Shown here one piece after another: positions 13,485-23,800 of a stretch of DNA of 28,701 bases. A model generated the notes under the pieces. The model searched no databases and had not been told where the DNA came from. It saw only the letters and a program-made list of their open reading frames with translations. Each line of letters begins with the position of its first letter. Position 1 is the stretch's first letter. This DNA is from a virus. Position numbers and translations under genes: made by a program. Location of the stretch: IMG/VR virus record IMGVR_UViG_3300021964_000372, positions 1 through 28,701 of that record; one strand, written 5' to 3'.

Positions 13485-15415
13485 AAAGCAACGTAACTTT
13501 ACCCACGTATTATCAACAATTTATTCACAAATCTAGGTATGCTAGATGGCTTGATGATGAAAATAGAAGAGAAGAATGGAACGAAACTGTAGATAGATAT
13601 GTATCTTACATGAGTTCACATCTTTTGAAGAAGCACAAATATACTATGCCTGAGCAAGTCAAAGAAGAATTATATGATGCTATACTTCACTCTGAAGTTA
13701 TGCCCTCTATGAGAGCTATGATGACATCAGGTAAAGCATTAGAGCGAGATAACACTGCAGGATATAACTGTTCTTATTTGCCAGTAGATGACCCAAAAGC
13801 ATTTGATGAAGCTATGTACATATTAATGTGTGGTACTGGTGTAGGCTTCTCTGTAGAGAGGGACTGCATAAATAAATTACCAGAAGTGCCTGGACTATTG
13901 TTTGATACAGAAGAAACTATTATTGTAAAAGATAGCAAAGAGGGCTGGGCGAAAGCTTTTCGTAAGTTACTAGCTTTATTATGGGCAGGAGAAATACCTA
14001 ATTGGGACTTATCTTTAATTAGACCTGCAGGTGCAAAGCTAAAGATATTTGGTGGTAGGGCATCTGGACCAACTCCGTTAGATAATTTATTTAGGTTCAC
14101 AGTAAAAATATTTAAAGAGGCTAAAGGCAGAAAATTATCTAGCATAGAGTGCCATGACCTTATGTGTAAAGTTGGAGAAGTAGTTGTCTCTGGTGGTGTC
14201 AGACGTTCTGCTATGATTAGTTTGTCTAACTTGTCTGATGGCAGAATGAGACATGCTAAAACTGGTGAATTTTATAAGACTGAGCCTCAAAGACAAATGT
14301 CAAATAATTCAGTAGCTTACACGGATAAGCCAGACTCGTATACATTTATGAGAGAATGGCTTTCACTTGCTGAGTCTGGTACTGGAGAGAGAGGTATGTT
14401 TTATCGTGGGGCGGCTCAAAATAAAGCAGCTGAGAATGGTAGACGAGACTCTAATTATGATTTTGGTACTAATCCATGTAGCGAGATTATATTGCGTCCA
14501 TACCAATTCTGTAACTTGTCTGAGATAATTGTACGTGGTACGGATACTGTTAAAGATTTGGAGAAAAAAGTTCGTTTAGCTACTATAATAGGTACTTTTC
14601 AATCTACACTAACTCACTTTCCATACTTACGTAAGATATGGCATACAAATACTGCAGAAGAGAGGTTGCTTGGCGTGTCCATGACAGGTATAATGGACAA
14701 CGCTATTACTAATGGTAAAGATGCTAAGACTGACTTGAATAAAATTTTAACTAAGCTTAAGCAAGTGGCAGTAGACACTAATAAAGAGTTTGCTGATTCA
14801 CTTGGCATTCCACAGTCAACGGCTATTACTTGCGTAAAGCCATCTGGAACAGTTTCACAACTCACAGATTCTGCGTCTGGTATTCATGCAAGACATAGTC
14901 AGTATTACATACGTACTGTTCGTGGAGATAAGAAAGACCCACTTACACAGTTTATGATGGACCAAAACATACCATGGGAAACTGATGGATGGAGTCAAAG
15001 TAATGCTGTATTTAGCTTTCCTATAAAAGCTCCTGATATGTGTGTGACTAGAGATGATATGTCTGCTATTGAACAATTAGAGTTTTGGAAGGTGTATGCA
15101 ATGCATTGGTGTGAGCACAAGCCATCGGTAACTATATCTGTAGGTAAAGATGAGTGGCTTGATACTGGGGCTTGGATATATAAAAACTTTAATATAGCTT
15201 CGGGCTTGTCTTTCCTGCCAAGAAGTGATATGGTCTATGAACAAGCTCCTTATCAAGATTGTGATGAAGCACACTATAAAGAGTTTTTAACTAAGATGCC
15301 TGAGTTTATTGATTGGACAAAACTTGCTGATTATGAACAAGAAGATAACACTATAGGTAATCAAACATTAGCTTGCACAGCAGATAGCTGTGAAATAGTT
15401 GATATAGTTAATTAG
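13481..15415 (+). CDS. nrdJ: Adenosylcobalamin-dependent (class II) ribonucleotide reductase, monomeric RTPR type
   Basis: The 644-residue product has every key residue of the L. leichmannii-type enzyme. Cys97 (NCSYLP) and Cys344 (QFCNLS) would be the redox pair. Asn331-x-Cys333-x-Glu335 (NPCSE) holds the thiyl-radical cysteine, with the same 11-residue spacing to the second redox cysteine. A C-terminal Cys632-x4-Cys637 pair can shuttle electrons from thioredoxin. It reduces ribonucleotides, in this subclass triphosphates, to deoxyribonucleotides for phage DNA synthesis. No separate radical subunit gene is needed or present. It requires B12 made or taken up by the host. It is somewhat shorter than the bacterial enzyme (about 740 residues) and shows no frameshift. 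Confidence 0.95.
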   Translation: MKSNVTLPTYYQQFIHKSRYARWLDDENRREEWNETVDRYVSYMSSHLLKKHKYTMPEQVKEELYDAILHSEVMPSMRAMMTSGKALERDNTAGYNCSYLPVDDPKAFDEAMYILMCGTGVGFSVERDCINKLPEVPGLLFDTEETIIVKDSKEGWAKAFRKLLALLWAGEIPNWDLSLIRPAGAKLKIFGGRASGPTPLDNLFRFTVKIFKEAKGRKLSSIECHDLMCKVGEVVVSGGVRRSAMISLSNLSDGRMRHAKTGEFYKTEPQRQMSNNSVAYTDKPDSYTFMREWLSLAESGTGERGMFYRGAAQNKAAENGRRDSNYDFGTNPCSEIILRPYQFCNLSEIIVRGTDTVKDLEKKVRLATIIGTFQSTLTHFPYLRKIWHTNTAEERLLGVSMTGIMDNAITNGKDAKTDLNKILTKLKQVAVDTNKEFADSLGIPQSTAITCVKPSGTVSQLTDSASGIHARHSQYYIRTVRGDKKDPLTQFMMDQNIPWETDGWSQSNAVFSFPIKAPDMCVTRDDMSAIEQLEFWKVYAMHWCEHKPSVTISVGKDEWLDTGAWIYKNFNIASGLSFLPRSDMVYEQAPYQDCDEAHYKEFLTKMPEFIDWTKLADYEQEDNTIGNQTLACTADSCEIVDIVN

Positions 15416-15423
15416 GAGATAAT

Positions 15424-15630
15424 ATGGCTACTGTTGACAGATTCTACGTACAAGGTCAGAGAGACTTTTATAGAACAAAGAAAACTAAGTCTATTATACA
15501 TGAGTCTACTAATCCATTCAGCCCCTCTTCGTTTAGGGGAAAAGAATGGTTAAGAGGGTTCAACAAAAGTTACTTTAACAATAAGGAGAAAATAAGTGCG
15601 AGATTTAATAATAAGTGCACTAAAGTCTAA
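15424..15630 (+). CDS. Small basic protein with an Rmf/CrpP-like motif
   Basis: The 68-residue product is strongly basic. Its centre has NPFSPSSFRGKEWLRGFNKSY, of the form NP(F/Y)-x(7-10)-W-x2-G(F/W)-x2-(A/S). This resembles the short pattern of ribosome modulation factor and CrpP-like proteins (in E. coli Rmf, CPYQT....W.GGW..A). Rmf binds ribosomes and promotes their hibernation. If the resemblance is real, the phage protein might bind ribosomes or another nucleic-acid target. It lies between the reductase and a GTG-start gene that overlaps its end by 35 bases. The match is short and from memory, so the family call is tentative. Confidence 0.55.
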   Translation: MATVDRFYVQGQRDFYRTKKTKSIIHESTNPFSPSSFRGKEWLRGFNKSYFNNKEKISARFNNKCTKV

Positions 15631-15841
15631 GCTGATAGGACAGATGAATGGGCATGCCGCTAATATAGAGGTGATGCTTAATAATCCCGTAGGCTTAGGC
15701 GACCACGCTAATTTGATTGATACTGTAGGTAAAGAACTGCAGGCTATGTCAGATGTTAATGGGCAATTAAATACTTTAGTTAGGTATTATGAGCCTCCTA
15801 AAGAACAACAACAACCTCAAGAAACCAAAAAGGATAAATAA
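15596..15841 (+). CDS. Small unknown protein with GTG start
   Basis: The 81-residue product starts at GTG 15596; the choice is decided by a strong AAGGAG seven to eight bases upstream. The sequence MRDLIISALKSKLIGQMNGHAANIEVMLNN... predicts helices and ends in a Gln/Pro/Lys tail (PPKEQQQPQETKKDK). It reads like a short helical hairpin, with no membrane segment. It overlaps the Rmf-like gene by 35 bases and is TAATG-coupled to the next nuclease-like gene. Function unknown. Confidence 0.65.
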   Translation: MRDLIISALKSKLIGQMNGHAANIEVMLNNPVGLGDHANLIDTVGKELQAMSDVNGQLNTLVRYYEPPKEQQQPQETKKDK

Positions 15842-16305
15842 TGGAACCTTCTGTAGCAGACCGCAAGAAATTTGACTTAGACTTACAATATGGAAAAGTA
15901 CGTGAACAACTTGTGGCAGATATGTTGCAGGATAAAAAGATTGAGGTTAAATCCGAACGAGACATATGGCAAAAAAGTGGTAATATTGCCATAGAGTATG
16001 AGTCTTATGGTAAACCATCAGGCATTAAAGCAACAGAATCCGACTACTGGTTTCATAACCTTTGTATTGGTGATGAAGTATATGCCAGTGTTGTCTTTAA
16101 AACTGATGTGCTCAAACGTATCATAGATTCACTAGATTATCTTCGCTCTGTTAAGGGTGGGGATAATCTAGCTTCACGGATGTATTTGTTAAATTTACAA
16201 AAACTATTTTCATCAGATGTTATAAAAGCATTTAAGGAAGGAAACAAAGATGGCAAAAATAGAAAAACCACAGAGTCCAGTGTGGAAGAATGCACAAAGG
16301 TATAG
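15841..16305 (+). CDS. Predicted PD-(D/E)XK-type phage nuclease
   Basis: The product is 154 residues. The first half carries KKIEVKSERDIW (Glu35-x-Lys37, Asp41) and NIAIEYESYGKPSGI followed by TESDYW (Glu66, Asp68). This combination I know from small phage proteins predicted to be PD-(D/E)XK nucleases, some related to resolvase or endonuclease I-like enzymes. The rest is helical. If active it would be the third nuclease of this operon. Substrate unknown. It starts by TAATG overlap, and its end overlaps the next gene by 56 bases. Confidence 0.6.
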   Translation: MEPSVADRKKFDLDLQYGKVREQLVADMLQDKKIEVKSERDIWQKSGNIAIEYESYGKPSGIKATESDYWFHNLCIGDEVYASVVFKTDVLKRIIDSLDYLRSVKGGDNLASRMYLLNLQKLFSSDVIKAFKEGNKDGKNRKTTESSVEECTKV

Positions 16306-16534
16306 GGCTAGATTCTTTGAATCTCGCTTTCCTCTTTGTGGTACGTACTTAGTGTACGTAGTAGAAGGTAGAAAATGGGCGAGAATATCGCAAGGGGATT
16401 TAGTTACTAAGGATAATAGAAGTGCCTTGGCTAGATTTAAGATGAGTATAAAGGACTGGGTTAAACTCCCGTCAAAGGAAAAGTATGACGATAGAGCCGT
16501 GGCAACTGTGGCTACTAATAGCAGTAACAATTAA
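16250..16534 (+). CDS. Small basic unknown protein
   Basis: This encodes 94 residues from ATG 16250 with an AAGGAAGG site upstream, overlapping the preceding gene by 56 bases in another frame. The sequence is basic and aromatic (SPVWKNAQRYRARFFESRFPLCGTYLVYVV) and ends in a low-complexity Ala/Thr/Asn tail. No motif gives a function. Its stop overlaps an AT-rich inverted repeat. Confidence 0.6.
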   Translation: MAKIEKPQSPVWKNAQRYRARFFESRFPLCGTYLVYVVEGRKWARISQGDLVTKDNRSALARFKMSIKDWVKLPSKEKYDDRAVATVATNSSNN

Positions 16535-16558
16535 TACTATAATCAATTTAATAGTATT
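16533..16558. repeat. Perfect 8-bp AT-rich inverted repeat between two small genes
   Basis: AATACTAT (16533-16540) and ATAGTATT (16551-16558) are perfect inverted copies around ten bases. They start on the stop codon of one gene and lie 23 bases before the next. The stem is AT-only apart from one GC pair and has no long T-run, so a protein-binding or mRNA-processing site is as likely as a weak terminator. Confidence 0.4.
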
Positions 16559-16581
16559 CTTTAAAGGAAGAAAAATAAAAG

Positions 16582-16881
16582 ATGTCGATAAAAAAGATTG
16601 AACTTATAAACGATTTAGAACTAGAGCTTTCATTAACCTTAAATGGTATAGGTGCTGTTATAGCACCAGAGAATGAAGACCCTTCCTTTTGTGAATACAC
16701 GTGGGATGAGGTTATTGATACTCTTATAGAGAGTCATACAATAGCTGTTCTTAGAAAGAATGATGTACGTATTAGTGGTAGCAGTAAAGATTTCTTAGTG
16801 AAAGTTGCAAAACAAATGCGTTCACAAGCTCACAAGATAGAGCAGAAGTTAAATAATATGGAAGTTATTGAACACTTTTAA
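16582..16881 (+). CDS. Last + strand gene, small unknown protein
   Basis: The 99-residue product starts MSIKKIELINDLELELSLTLNG; AAAGGAAG lies upstream at a rather long distance. It is helical and mostly acidic, with a basic C-terminal helix (KVAKQMRSQAHKIEQKL). No known motif. Its stop codon TAA (16879-16881) overlaps the stop of the convergent virion operon, so this gene closes the replication operon. Confidence 0.6.
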   Translation: MSIKKIELINDLELELSLTLNGIGAVIAPENEDPSFCEYTWDEVIDTLIESHTIAVLRKNDVRISGSSKDFLVKVAKQMRSQAHKIEQKLNNMEVIEHF

Positions 16882-19800
16882 GTGCCCCCCATCTCTTCTT
16901 CGTTTCGCTCTTCGAAGCTAGGGACTGGCATGTACTGAGAATATAAGTTTATTTCTTTTGCTTCTACTTTTTTCAATAACTCTGCTTTTTCTGCAGCAGT
17001 ATCCCCAAGGTTTATCTCAAGAAATGTATATGGACTATCGTCATCTGGACGAACTATTTTAGGATTTAGCCCTAGTTCTTCCAGGGCTTTCATTTTGTAT
17101 TTGCCGTATTGTAAAGAAAAGCCTAAATTCTTTTGTTTTACATTTCCTTCACTATCTATAGATGGCATTTTGGCTAATACTTCTTCTAATTTTTTATCAC
17201 TTGGCATTCCATATTTTATATAAAAAGGGTTAGTTCTTCTTTCTTTATAGAAAGAAAATGGAGATGCTCCCATCTTTGGTTGAAAATGTTTTATTATATT
17301 AACTCTATTTACTGCATCCATGAAAGCTTGTACTTGTTCTGGCACATCTTCTTTTTTATAACTACGAAACTTAAATAGCCCTGCTACCGCATCAGCCTTG
17401 TTTTTTTTCTGTGTAAATATTTTATATATTTCTTTAGACTTCTCAGGACTAAATAAATCTACTATTTCTTTAAAATTAGAATATTTAGAAAAAGAAGTTG
17501 GGTGATTTCCATCATATTCATTTTTTCTTTTAAAATTATCTATAAAGTATCGCATACTTTCACCACTTTTAGAAAAATCTTCCCTTATAAAATTTCCTAC
17601 TAACGAATCAAGATTAAACTTTTCATTATATGTTAACCAAAATTCTTTAAAGTTGTCAATAAGGTCTTCATCAAAATATTTACTTGGTTTTTCGCCAATT
17701 AAAATCTCTCGAAGATTTCTTCCAATGTCATTTATATCATCTAATACTGGCAAAGAACCAAGAGGACTTCCAGGCTTTTTATATCTTGATGCTAATTCAT
17801 TTAAGTCTTCTGTTACTGCTTTATATAAAAAGTTATCAGTAGAAGATATTTTATCTTTAAAAGAACTTGTAAAATATTCTTTCCACAATTCGGGGTTATC
17901 CACTAAATTATTACTCCAACCTGCTAAATCAGCCATAGTTGGAAATGTATTAAATTGTAATTTGTCAAACCCATCTTGTAATGCTTGTTTTATATTATGT
18001 ATAGTGCTTATTTCAACTAATTTATCAGGACGTTTCTGTAAATTAGCAAATGCTTTATTTGTTATGCCTTGAAACATATCACCATAAGCAAGCTCACGTG
18101 TTGTTTCTAAAAAGTTGTCGTCATCCCCTAAATTGTATGCACGTTCAAATCTTTCCATCTGTTGCTCTGGAGTAAGTATTGCATCTCCTCTAAGGCTCAT
18201 ATTCATATTTTCTAACATATTTTCAGGAGATGAAAATTGAGATTTTTTAAAAGTATCAAATTGTTCTTCGCCTAATCTTTTTACCCTTTTACCTGTGCCC
18301 CAGTTTAATTCTAGTGATTTTAAGGTATCTCTAAGTTCTTTAGGGAAATTACGTGCCATTTGACTACCAGGAGAGTATGCAGCACTACCTCTATATAATT
18401 TATATAATTCCGGTCCGCCTAATTTATCCCATTGTTTAAGGTCTTCAATTAAATTTATAGTACCTGTATCTTTTAGTATACCAATAGCTTCTGCATTGAT
18501 ATCAATAATTCCTGTTTGCCCTACTTCAGAAGGAATATCAGATGGCACTACTTCAAAACTACCAGTTTCATTATTTAACCTTAGTTTAGGTCTAGTCCTA
18601 TAACCAGGCACAGCATCTAATTTAAATTTTTTAACTAGGGCATCATCACTTAATATTAAACTTTGGGCATCAATTTTGGCTAGTGTGTACAAATAATCCA
18701 CCATGGCATCAACTGTAATAGGTTCTCCTGCTTTACCTTTAAACTTACCCTGACTAAATTCCCCAACTCCAGTATTTATATATATGTAAGGTAGCTCTTT
18801 TGCTTCATTAACGACGAAATCAAGAGCAGTTTCAGCAGATTTTGCAACTGAAGGTAAAAACATTTTTGCTCTAATAGCACTACCTTGCTGAGGATTAAAG
18901 CTATTACTTATTGCTACTTGAGAATAAGCATTAACTGAATCTTCTATGGCTTTTAATGCTTTAGTCTCTCCTTTGAGAGCAAGTAATTCTGGAGTATCCC
19001 CTGCATATTCCTTAAACACTGGACCACCTTTTATAAACTCTAAAACTTCATCTATGGTCATTCTATTATTATCTATGCCCCCACGTAGTAGAAGACCATA
19101 ATTGCCACTGTCTTTAATACGTGTTTGTAAAGAAATATTAGGCACAGGAACTAACTGCAATAGAGCATTTAATTTTTGCATTCTTTGTTTAAATGTAAGT
19201 AGTCCTTGTACTTGTGTAAAAGCACGGGACGGGTCTTCTAATTCTTTTGGGAATTGAACTATAAAATCCCCTATGAAATCATCTTCTTCCGTGCCAGATT
19301 TTATACCATAGTTATTAAAACCTGCAGTGCTTTCATCATAAACTGAAGCATCTTCTCCATCTATTGTAATTTTCTCAAGCACTGCTCTTTTGGAAGGGTC
19401 GAGCATATTATTGTTTTCTAAATCTTTTACTTGTCTATAAGTATTGGGAGGTTCCAACAAAGCTTTACTACGCCCAGAACTACTAAATAACTTGTCTGTA
19501 AAATCTTGTGCAGTGTACGGATGAACAGTCCCTGGAGCTAGTTCCTTTAACTCTAAACTCCTTACATGTCCATACAAAGGTTCTAATCCTTCTTCCCCAA
19601 CAACTTGGGGGTGTTTATAAGTTTTGGATAAACTGTAAGGACTCGTTACACCTTTTGCTTTTAGTCCAACTCCTTCTTCAGAAAAGGCAACTCTAAATGC
19701 TGGTAGCCCCCTCTTATATCCTGAACTAGCAAATCCAGTTTTCTCAGGGTAGTTGTCAAAATATGTAGCTACATTTGTAGCATAAAAAGGGCTTTTCTTT

Positions 19801-20849
19801 GTTTGAGTTATATTAAGACCACTCAAATCTTCTGGTATCATTAAGTCTTTTACCCGTAAGATAGGTAAATTTTTAGGATTTCCTTTTGCAAGTGCTTCTT
19901 TTATAACTTTACTATTATCAGGTAAATTAGTATCAAACTCCGGCAGTTTAATTTTTACATCCGCCCCATCATTTATAAATTCTCCAATATCACTGTCATC
20001 TTTTTGAAGAAAATCAAACTTTTTATTCACTGGTTGAATTTTAAATCTATCTTTTATGTTTACGCCTTTTATCTCTAAGGCATCTTTAAGAAGAGCTTTA
20101 CCAGTTTCATCACTGCTTTGTTGTATTTTTGCAGCAATACTTTTAGTTAAATAAGCGTCAGGGTCAATCCCTTTCATACCTTTCAAGTTAAACCCAAAGC
20201 CTGAGCCTAAAGAACCTGCAGGTTTTGCTAATGGATTGGAGAATTGTGCCATACCAGCAAAACGTAAAGCCCCTCCCACTGTAGGGGCAGTTTCACTTGG
20301 TCCAGTTAAACTGAAGAAGGGCAAGTTTCTTGGGTCGGTGGGTTTATCAGGGGGGGATGCAATAGGACCATCGGTTAGCCCTGGGGGGGATATTGGTGTG
20401 AAATCAGTATTGTTTAAAGATTTTAATAATTCTCTAGGACTCATTATTCCTAAATTAGGAGAAGGCTTATTTGATAAAGCGGCTTTGTAGTCTTCTTTTT
20501 GTTGGGCAATATCTAATTTTTCAGCTATAAGTTTATCTTTTATAGCTGTGGTGCTTTGTTTATATATGCCAGGAAATATAGGAAGTTTTTCATTATAGTC
20601 CAAAGATAGTCTGGGACTATATGACTCTTCTAAAATATTTTTAACAATACTAAGAGAGCCTGCATCTTTCTGTTTCTTAATCGCAGCGTTACGTCGCTTG
20701 ACAAAACCTTTAATATCTTCTTCAGTTAGTTTTAACTCATCTTCGGTTCGGTCAGCTTCGCCTGCTCCTGAGTAGTACATAATGTCAGATATGCCTGTTA
20801 AATTCTTTTGAATATTCTGAAGAGGGCTGCCTGGCTTAAATTCAACCAT
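16878..20849 (-). CDS. Very large probable virion protein (1323 residues), possible internal/ejection protein
   Basis: The 1323-residue product is the last and largest of the - strand operon and starts by TAATG overlap with the previous gene. It is soluble-looking, Lys/Asn/Asp/Leu-rich and mostly helical, with a Pro-rich stretch near residues 150-185 (DFTPISPPGLTDGPIASPP). I see no transglycosylase, protease or polymerase motif. Its size and terminal position resemble T7 gp16 (1318 residues), the last internal virion protein ejected into the host. That parallel is based on size and order only. The frame is intact throughout. Confidence 0.65.
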   Translation of the reverse strand: MVEFKPGSPLQNIQKNLTGISDIMYYSGAGEADRTEDELKLTEEDIKGFVKRRNAAIKKQKDAGSLSIVKNILEESYSPRLSLDYNEKLPIFPGIYKQSTTAIKDKLIAEKLDIAQQKEDYKAALSNKPSPNLGIMSPRELLKSLNNTDFTPISPPGLTDGPIASPPDKPTDPRNLPFFSLTGPSETAPTVGGALRFAGMAQFSNPLAKPAGSLGSGFGFNLKGMKGIDPDAYLTKSIAAKIQQSSDETGKALLKDALEIKGVNIKDRFKIQPVNKKFDFLQKDDSDIGEFINDGADVKIKLPEFDTNLPDNSKVIKEALAKGNPKNLPILRVKDLMIPEDLSGLNITQTKKSPFYATNVATYFDNYPEKTGFASSGYKRGLPAFRVAFSEEGVGLKAKGVTSPYSLSKTYKHPQVVGEEGLEPLYGHVRSLELKELAPGTVHPYTAQDFTDKLFSSSGRSKALLEPPNTYRQVKDLENNNMLDPSKRAVLEKITIDGEDASVYDESTAGFNNYGIKSGTEEDDFIGDFIVQFPKELEDPSRAFTQVQGLLTFKQRMQKLNALLQLVPVPNISLQTRIKDSGNYGLLLRGGIDNNRMTIDEVLEFIKGGPVFKEYAGDTPELLALKGETKALKAIEDSVNAYSQVAISNSFNPQQGSAIRAKMFLPSVAKSAETALDFVVNEAKELPYIYINTGVGEFSQGKFKGKAGEPITVDAMVDYLYTLAKIDAQSLILSDDALVKKFKLDAVPGYRTRPKLRLNNETGSFEVVPSDIPSEVGQTGIIDINAEAIGILKDTGTINLIEDLKQWDKLGGPELYKLYRGSAAYSPGSQMARNFPKELRDTLKSLELNWGTGKRVKRLGEEQFDTFKKSQFSSPENMLENMNMSLRGDAILTPEQQMERFERAYNLGDDDNFLETTRELAYGDMFQGITNKAFANLQKRPDKLVEISTIHNIKQALQDGFDKLQFNTFPTMADLAGWSNNLVDNPELWKEYFTSSFKDKISSTDNFLYKAVTEDLNELASRYKKPGSPLGSLPVLDDINDIGRNLREILIGEKPSKYFDEDLIDNFKEFWLTYNEKFNLDSLVGNFIREDFSKSGESMRYFIDNFKRKNEYDGNHPTSFSKYSNFKEIVDLFSPEKSKEIYKIFTQKKNKADAVAGLFKFRSYKKEDVPEQVQAFMDAVNRVNIIKHFQPKMGASPFSFYKERRTNPFYIKYGMPSDKKLEEVLAKMPSIDSEGNVKQKNLGFSLQYGKYKMKALEELGLNPKIVRPDDDSPYTFLEINLGDTAAEKAELLKKVEAKEINLYSQYMPVPSFEERNEEEMGGT

Positions 20850-23800
20850 TATTGTACCTGTAGTGTTTGGGTTTGTTCTCTTAAACTTTTTATAGTTTTA
20901 TATAGTTCAGGGGTATTTTTCATCATTTGGTCTGTCTGGGTAGATTCGGGGCTACGTTGAGTGCCTACAACAAATCCAGTAATTATGTTACCTATTGCTC
21001 CTGCTCCTGTGAAGTATCTTAGTAATTTTTTAGATTGGGGCTGTGGTTTTCCTATCCCAGTCATAGCATCCGAGAATGCTTTGTTAGCAAATAACTTAGC
21101 CACTCTTCCTTGAGCACTTAATCTTGCCATACCAGATATAAATTTTGCTGGGTCTAACGTAAACATATTACCAATAATTTGTGCACCTGCTAACGCTGAA
21201 CCAGCATCTGCACCAGCAGTTTGTATTACACTAACATAGTTTTGCATTCCTGCTAATAACTTCTTGTCTTCACCAGTTAATATTTTATTAAATATTCCAG
21301 AGCCTTCTAATTTTGTTATAAGCTGATTTAATGTAGAAGGGTCAATTACAGTGTCTCCTACTTGGGAATACGCACTATTTTTATCAACTGTTTTATATAC
21401 ACCACTTTGTTTAGAAAACACATAATCAAGCAATCCTGCCCTCATATTCGCTATCTCAGATTTTTGTTGAGATTTCGGTAGCTTGCTTACTATGTCCATC
21501 ATAGTATCAACTGTTTTAGTTAAATCTAATTCGTTTCCTTTAGCTACAATATTATCAAATACAGTTTTTAACTCTGTATTCTTAATACGTGACCCTAGAG
21601 CTAACTGCGAAGCTACATCAGCACTCTCAAGTTTGGCGATTGTTTCTAAATCTTTAAGTATAGATGCTTTGTTTACTCCCAAACTCTGTAATTCTCTTGG
21701 GCTATATGATTCAATATATTTTTTTATATCTGCCGCAGAATCAATCTTAACCCCGCTGACATCTGCCGCACCTTTTAATTTATTACTTATAACATCAGCA
21801 AAAGCTATTTTTATTCTAGACATAGGACCAATAGGTGTATTTCTTCCTTTGAAATTCTTTAATATATAATCTTCTTGGAATGCTATATTACTAAGAGTCT
21901 TTTGTACAGGTTGCTTTCTACCTCCTGACCCAGGAGATATACCTATAGCTTCTGGTATAGTTGTACCCTCATCTCCAGTCTTGGCAGCTATTCTAGCTTG
22001 CAGTTGAGTGCTTGTTTCTGTTACGTCAAATGTCTTTTTGTAAAATGCATTAGCACTTGCTATTAGTTCTTTTAATCCAGTTATAGCAGGTTTGTTCTTA
22101 GGCGTAATTGGATTTGCTATTTCTTCTAATAAAGCAGTTCGTAATCCTTGAGTAAATGATGCTAATTGTGAATTAGCTGCTGTGCCTACGTCTTTGCCAA
22201 ATACTCCTTTTGACATCTGCCCTAATAATACGGCATAGCCATGTAATAGCTGGGCAGGGGTTTTTATTTGTATATCATTAGTTTCTAAATACTTTGCATA
22301 CTCAGGATGCTTACTCTTTAATTTTATTACGGCTTTCTCTACACCTTTCGCTGTAAGCACTCTAGTGTTACCACTAAGAGCACCTAAGTCCATTAAATCT
22401 GCTATTATGGAGTCTACTCTTGGTTCTCCTGTAACTCTAGGAGTAATACCAGCTTCAATAGGACTTCCTGCAGTTTGTTTACTAACAGGTACAGTAGTTT
22501 TTACCTCTCTGTTTACAAGTAAGCCTCGTATTTTCTCTAAATTAAATGAACTGTTACCTATTTTATCAAAGATATCTTTATACATACCCCTGGATTCAGT
22601 CATACGTAAATCAAAAAATAAATCTTCTAATTCATTTAATTTTACGCCTAATCCTTCAAAATCTACAACAGTCTTACCTTCTTTTATATTTTTAAGCATA
22701 GTGCCCATGCTTGACATAGCAGACCTAAATTGAGAGAAGTTGCCTGCTCCTATATTACCTCTAAACTCTTTAAGGTAATTAACAGCACTCTGCATTTGTG
22801 AACGAAGCACTTTAGGTATAATTACAGAAGTTTGTTCAGCTAATGATGCTAACCTAGATATCTTTTTATCCATAGTTCTTTGAGGAAGAATAGTGGGAAC
22901 TAATCCTTTTTTATCTGCAAAATCTTCTGCCTTGATTGCAGACTGATAAATGTTAGTATCGTCAGGAGTAAAATTTTCTCTTACCCTAGATAAGGAACCT
23001 TTTAACTTATCTATTAGTGCTAGTGGAAATGATATGGCTGTACCAAATATACCACGTAATTCTTGATTAAATTCTTCCTGGGATATGTCTGCTTTTTTAC
23101 CAATTAATTTTTTAAATGCTTCCCCTATTTTTGGGTCAGTTACTATTTTTTTTACATTTTCTACAAAAGAACCAAACTCTTCAGCATCCTCTCCTCGCAA
23201 CCCAAGCTGCTCTTGTATGAATTGCCTACCTCTTTCTGCACCTTTGTTTAAAGTGTACAGCATGTACCCTAGTCCTGCTACTGCAACTACAGGGGCAGCT
23301 ACAGCTCCTGCAAAAGGAATCAAAGAAGCTAAAGATGTTAGTGCTGTTGTTGTTAATATAGATGTTCCAACTGCAGCAGAGTCAGATACCACTTCATATC
23401 CTAACATAGGAAAATACTTTTGTATGTAATCAAGAGTATTTTGTGTCGGACTTGTGAATGGTGTAAAACTGCCATCTGGTTTCTTCAGACTTACATAATA
23501 TTTATCTTGAAAAAACGCAGCATCTTTATCTTCAATAACTTTATAGTTACCTTCTCCTACTCTTTCTTGCATAGCTCTTTTGAATTGGTCTACATTATCT
23601 ACAAAACCTAAAGTAGCTAACCCATCAAAGCCTAGTATATTAGACACTTCGTCGTTGTTCATCTCAAAAGTGCCCCCCATATCAGTAGCAACTTTTGATA
23701 TGCGGTCAATTCGTGCAGCGTCCATTTTTTCTTTATTGCGTTGAACAGCATCAGTGTCCATAGTTTTCATTTCAAATGGTTCAGCATCTCCTCCGATACC

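Noticed and set aside
16515-16543. TATAAT at 16538-16543 as a promoter for the last + strand gene
   Set aside because: No acceptable -35 at 16-18 bases upstream; the hexamer is part of an AT-rich inverted repeat.
16882-16918. Hairpin CTTCG/CGAAG just after the convergent stops as a terminator
   Set aside because: Only five base pairs, a ten-base loop and no following T-run.
17653-18072. 139-codon + strand ORF inside the 1323-residue gene
   Set aside because: Antisense to an uninterrupted long frame, no ribosome site and hydrophobic/Ser-rich shadow composition. The same applies to the + strand ORFs near 20236, 21483, 22365 and 23085.
20340-20400. G-rich runs as a possible G-quadruplex or slippery site
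   Set aside because: They encode a proline-rich stretch of the 1323-residue protein in an intact frame; no evidence of frameshifting.
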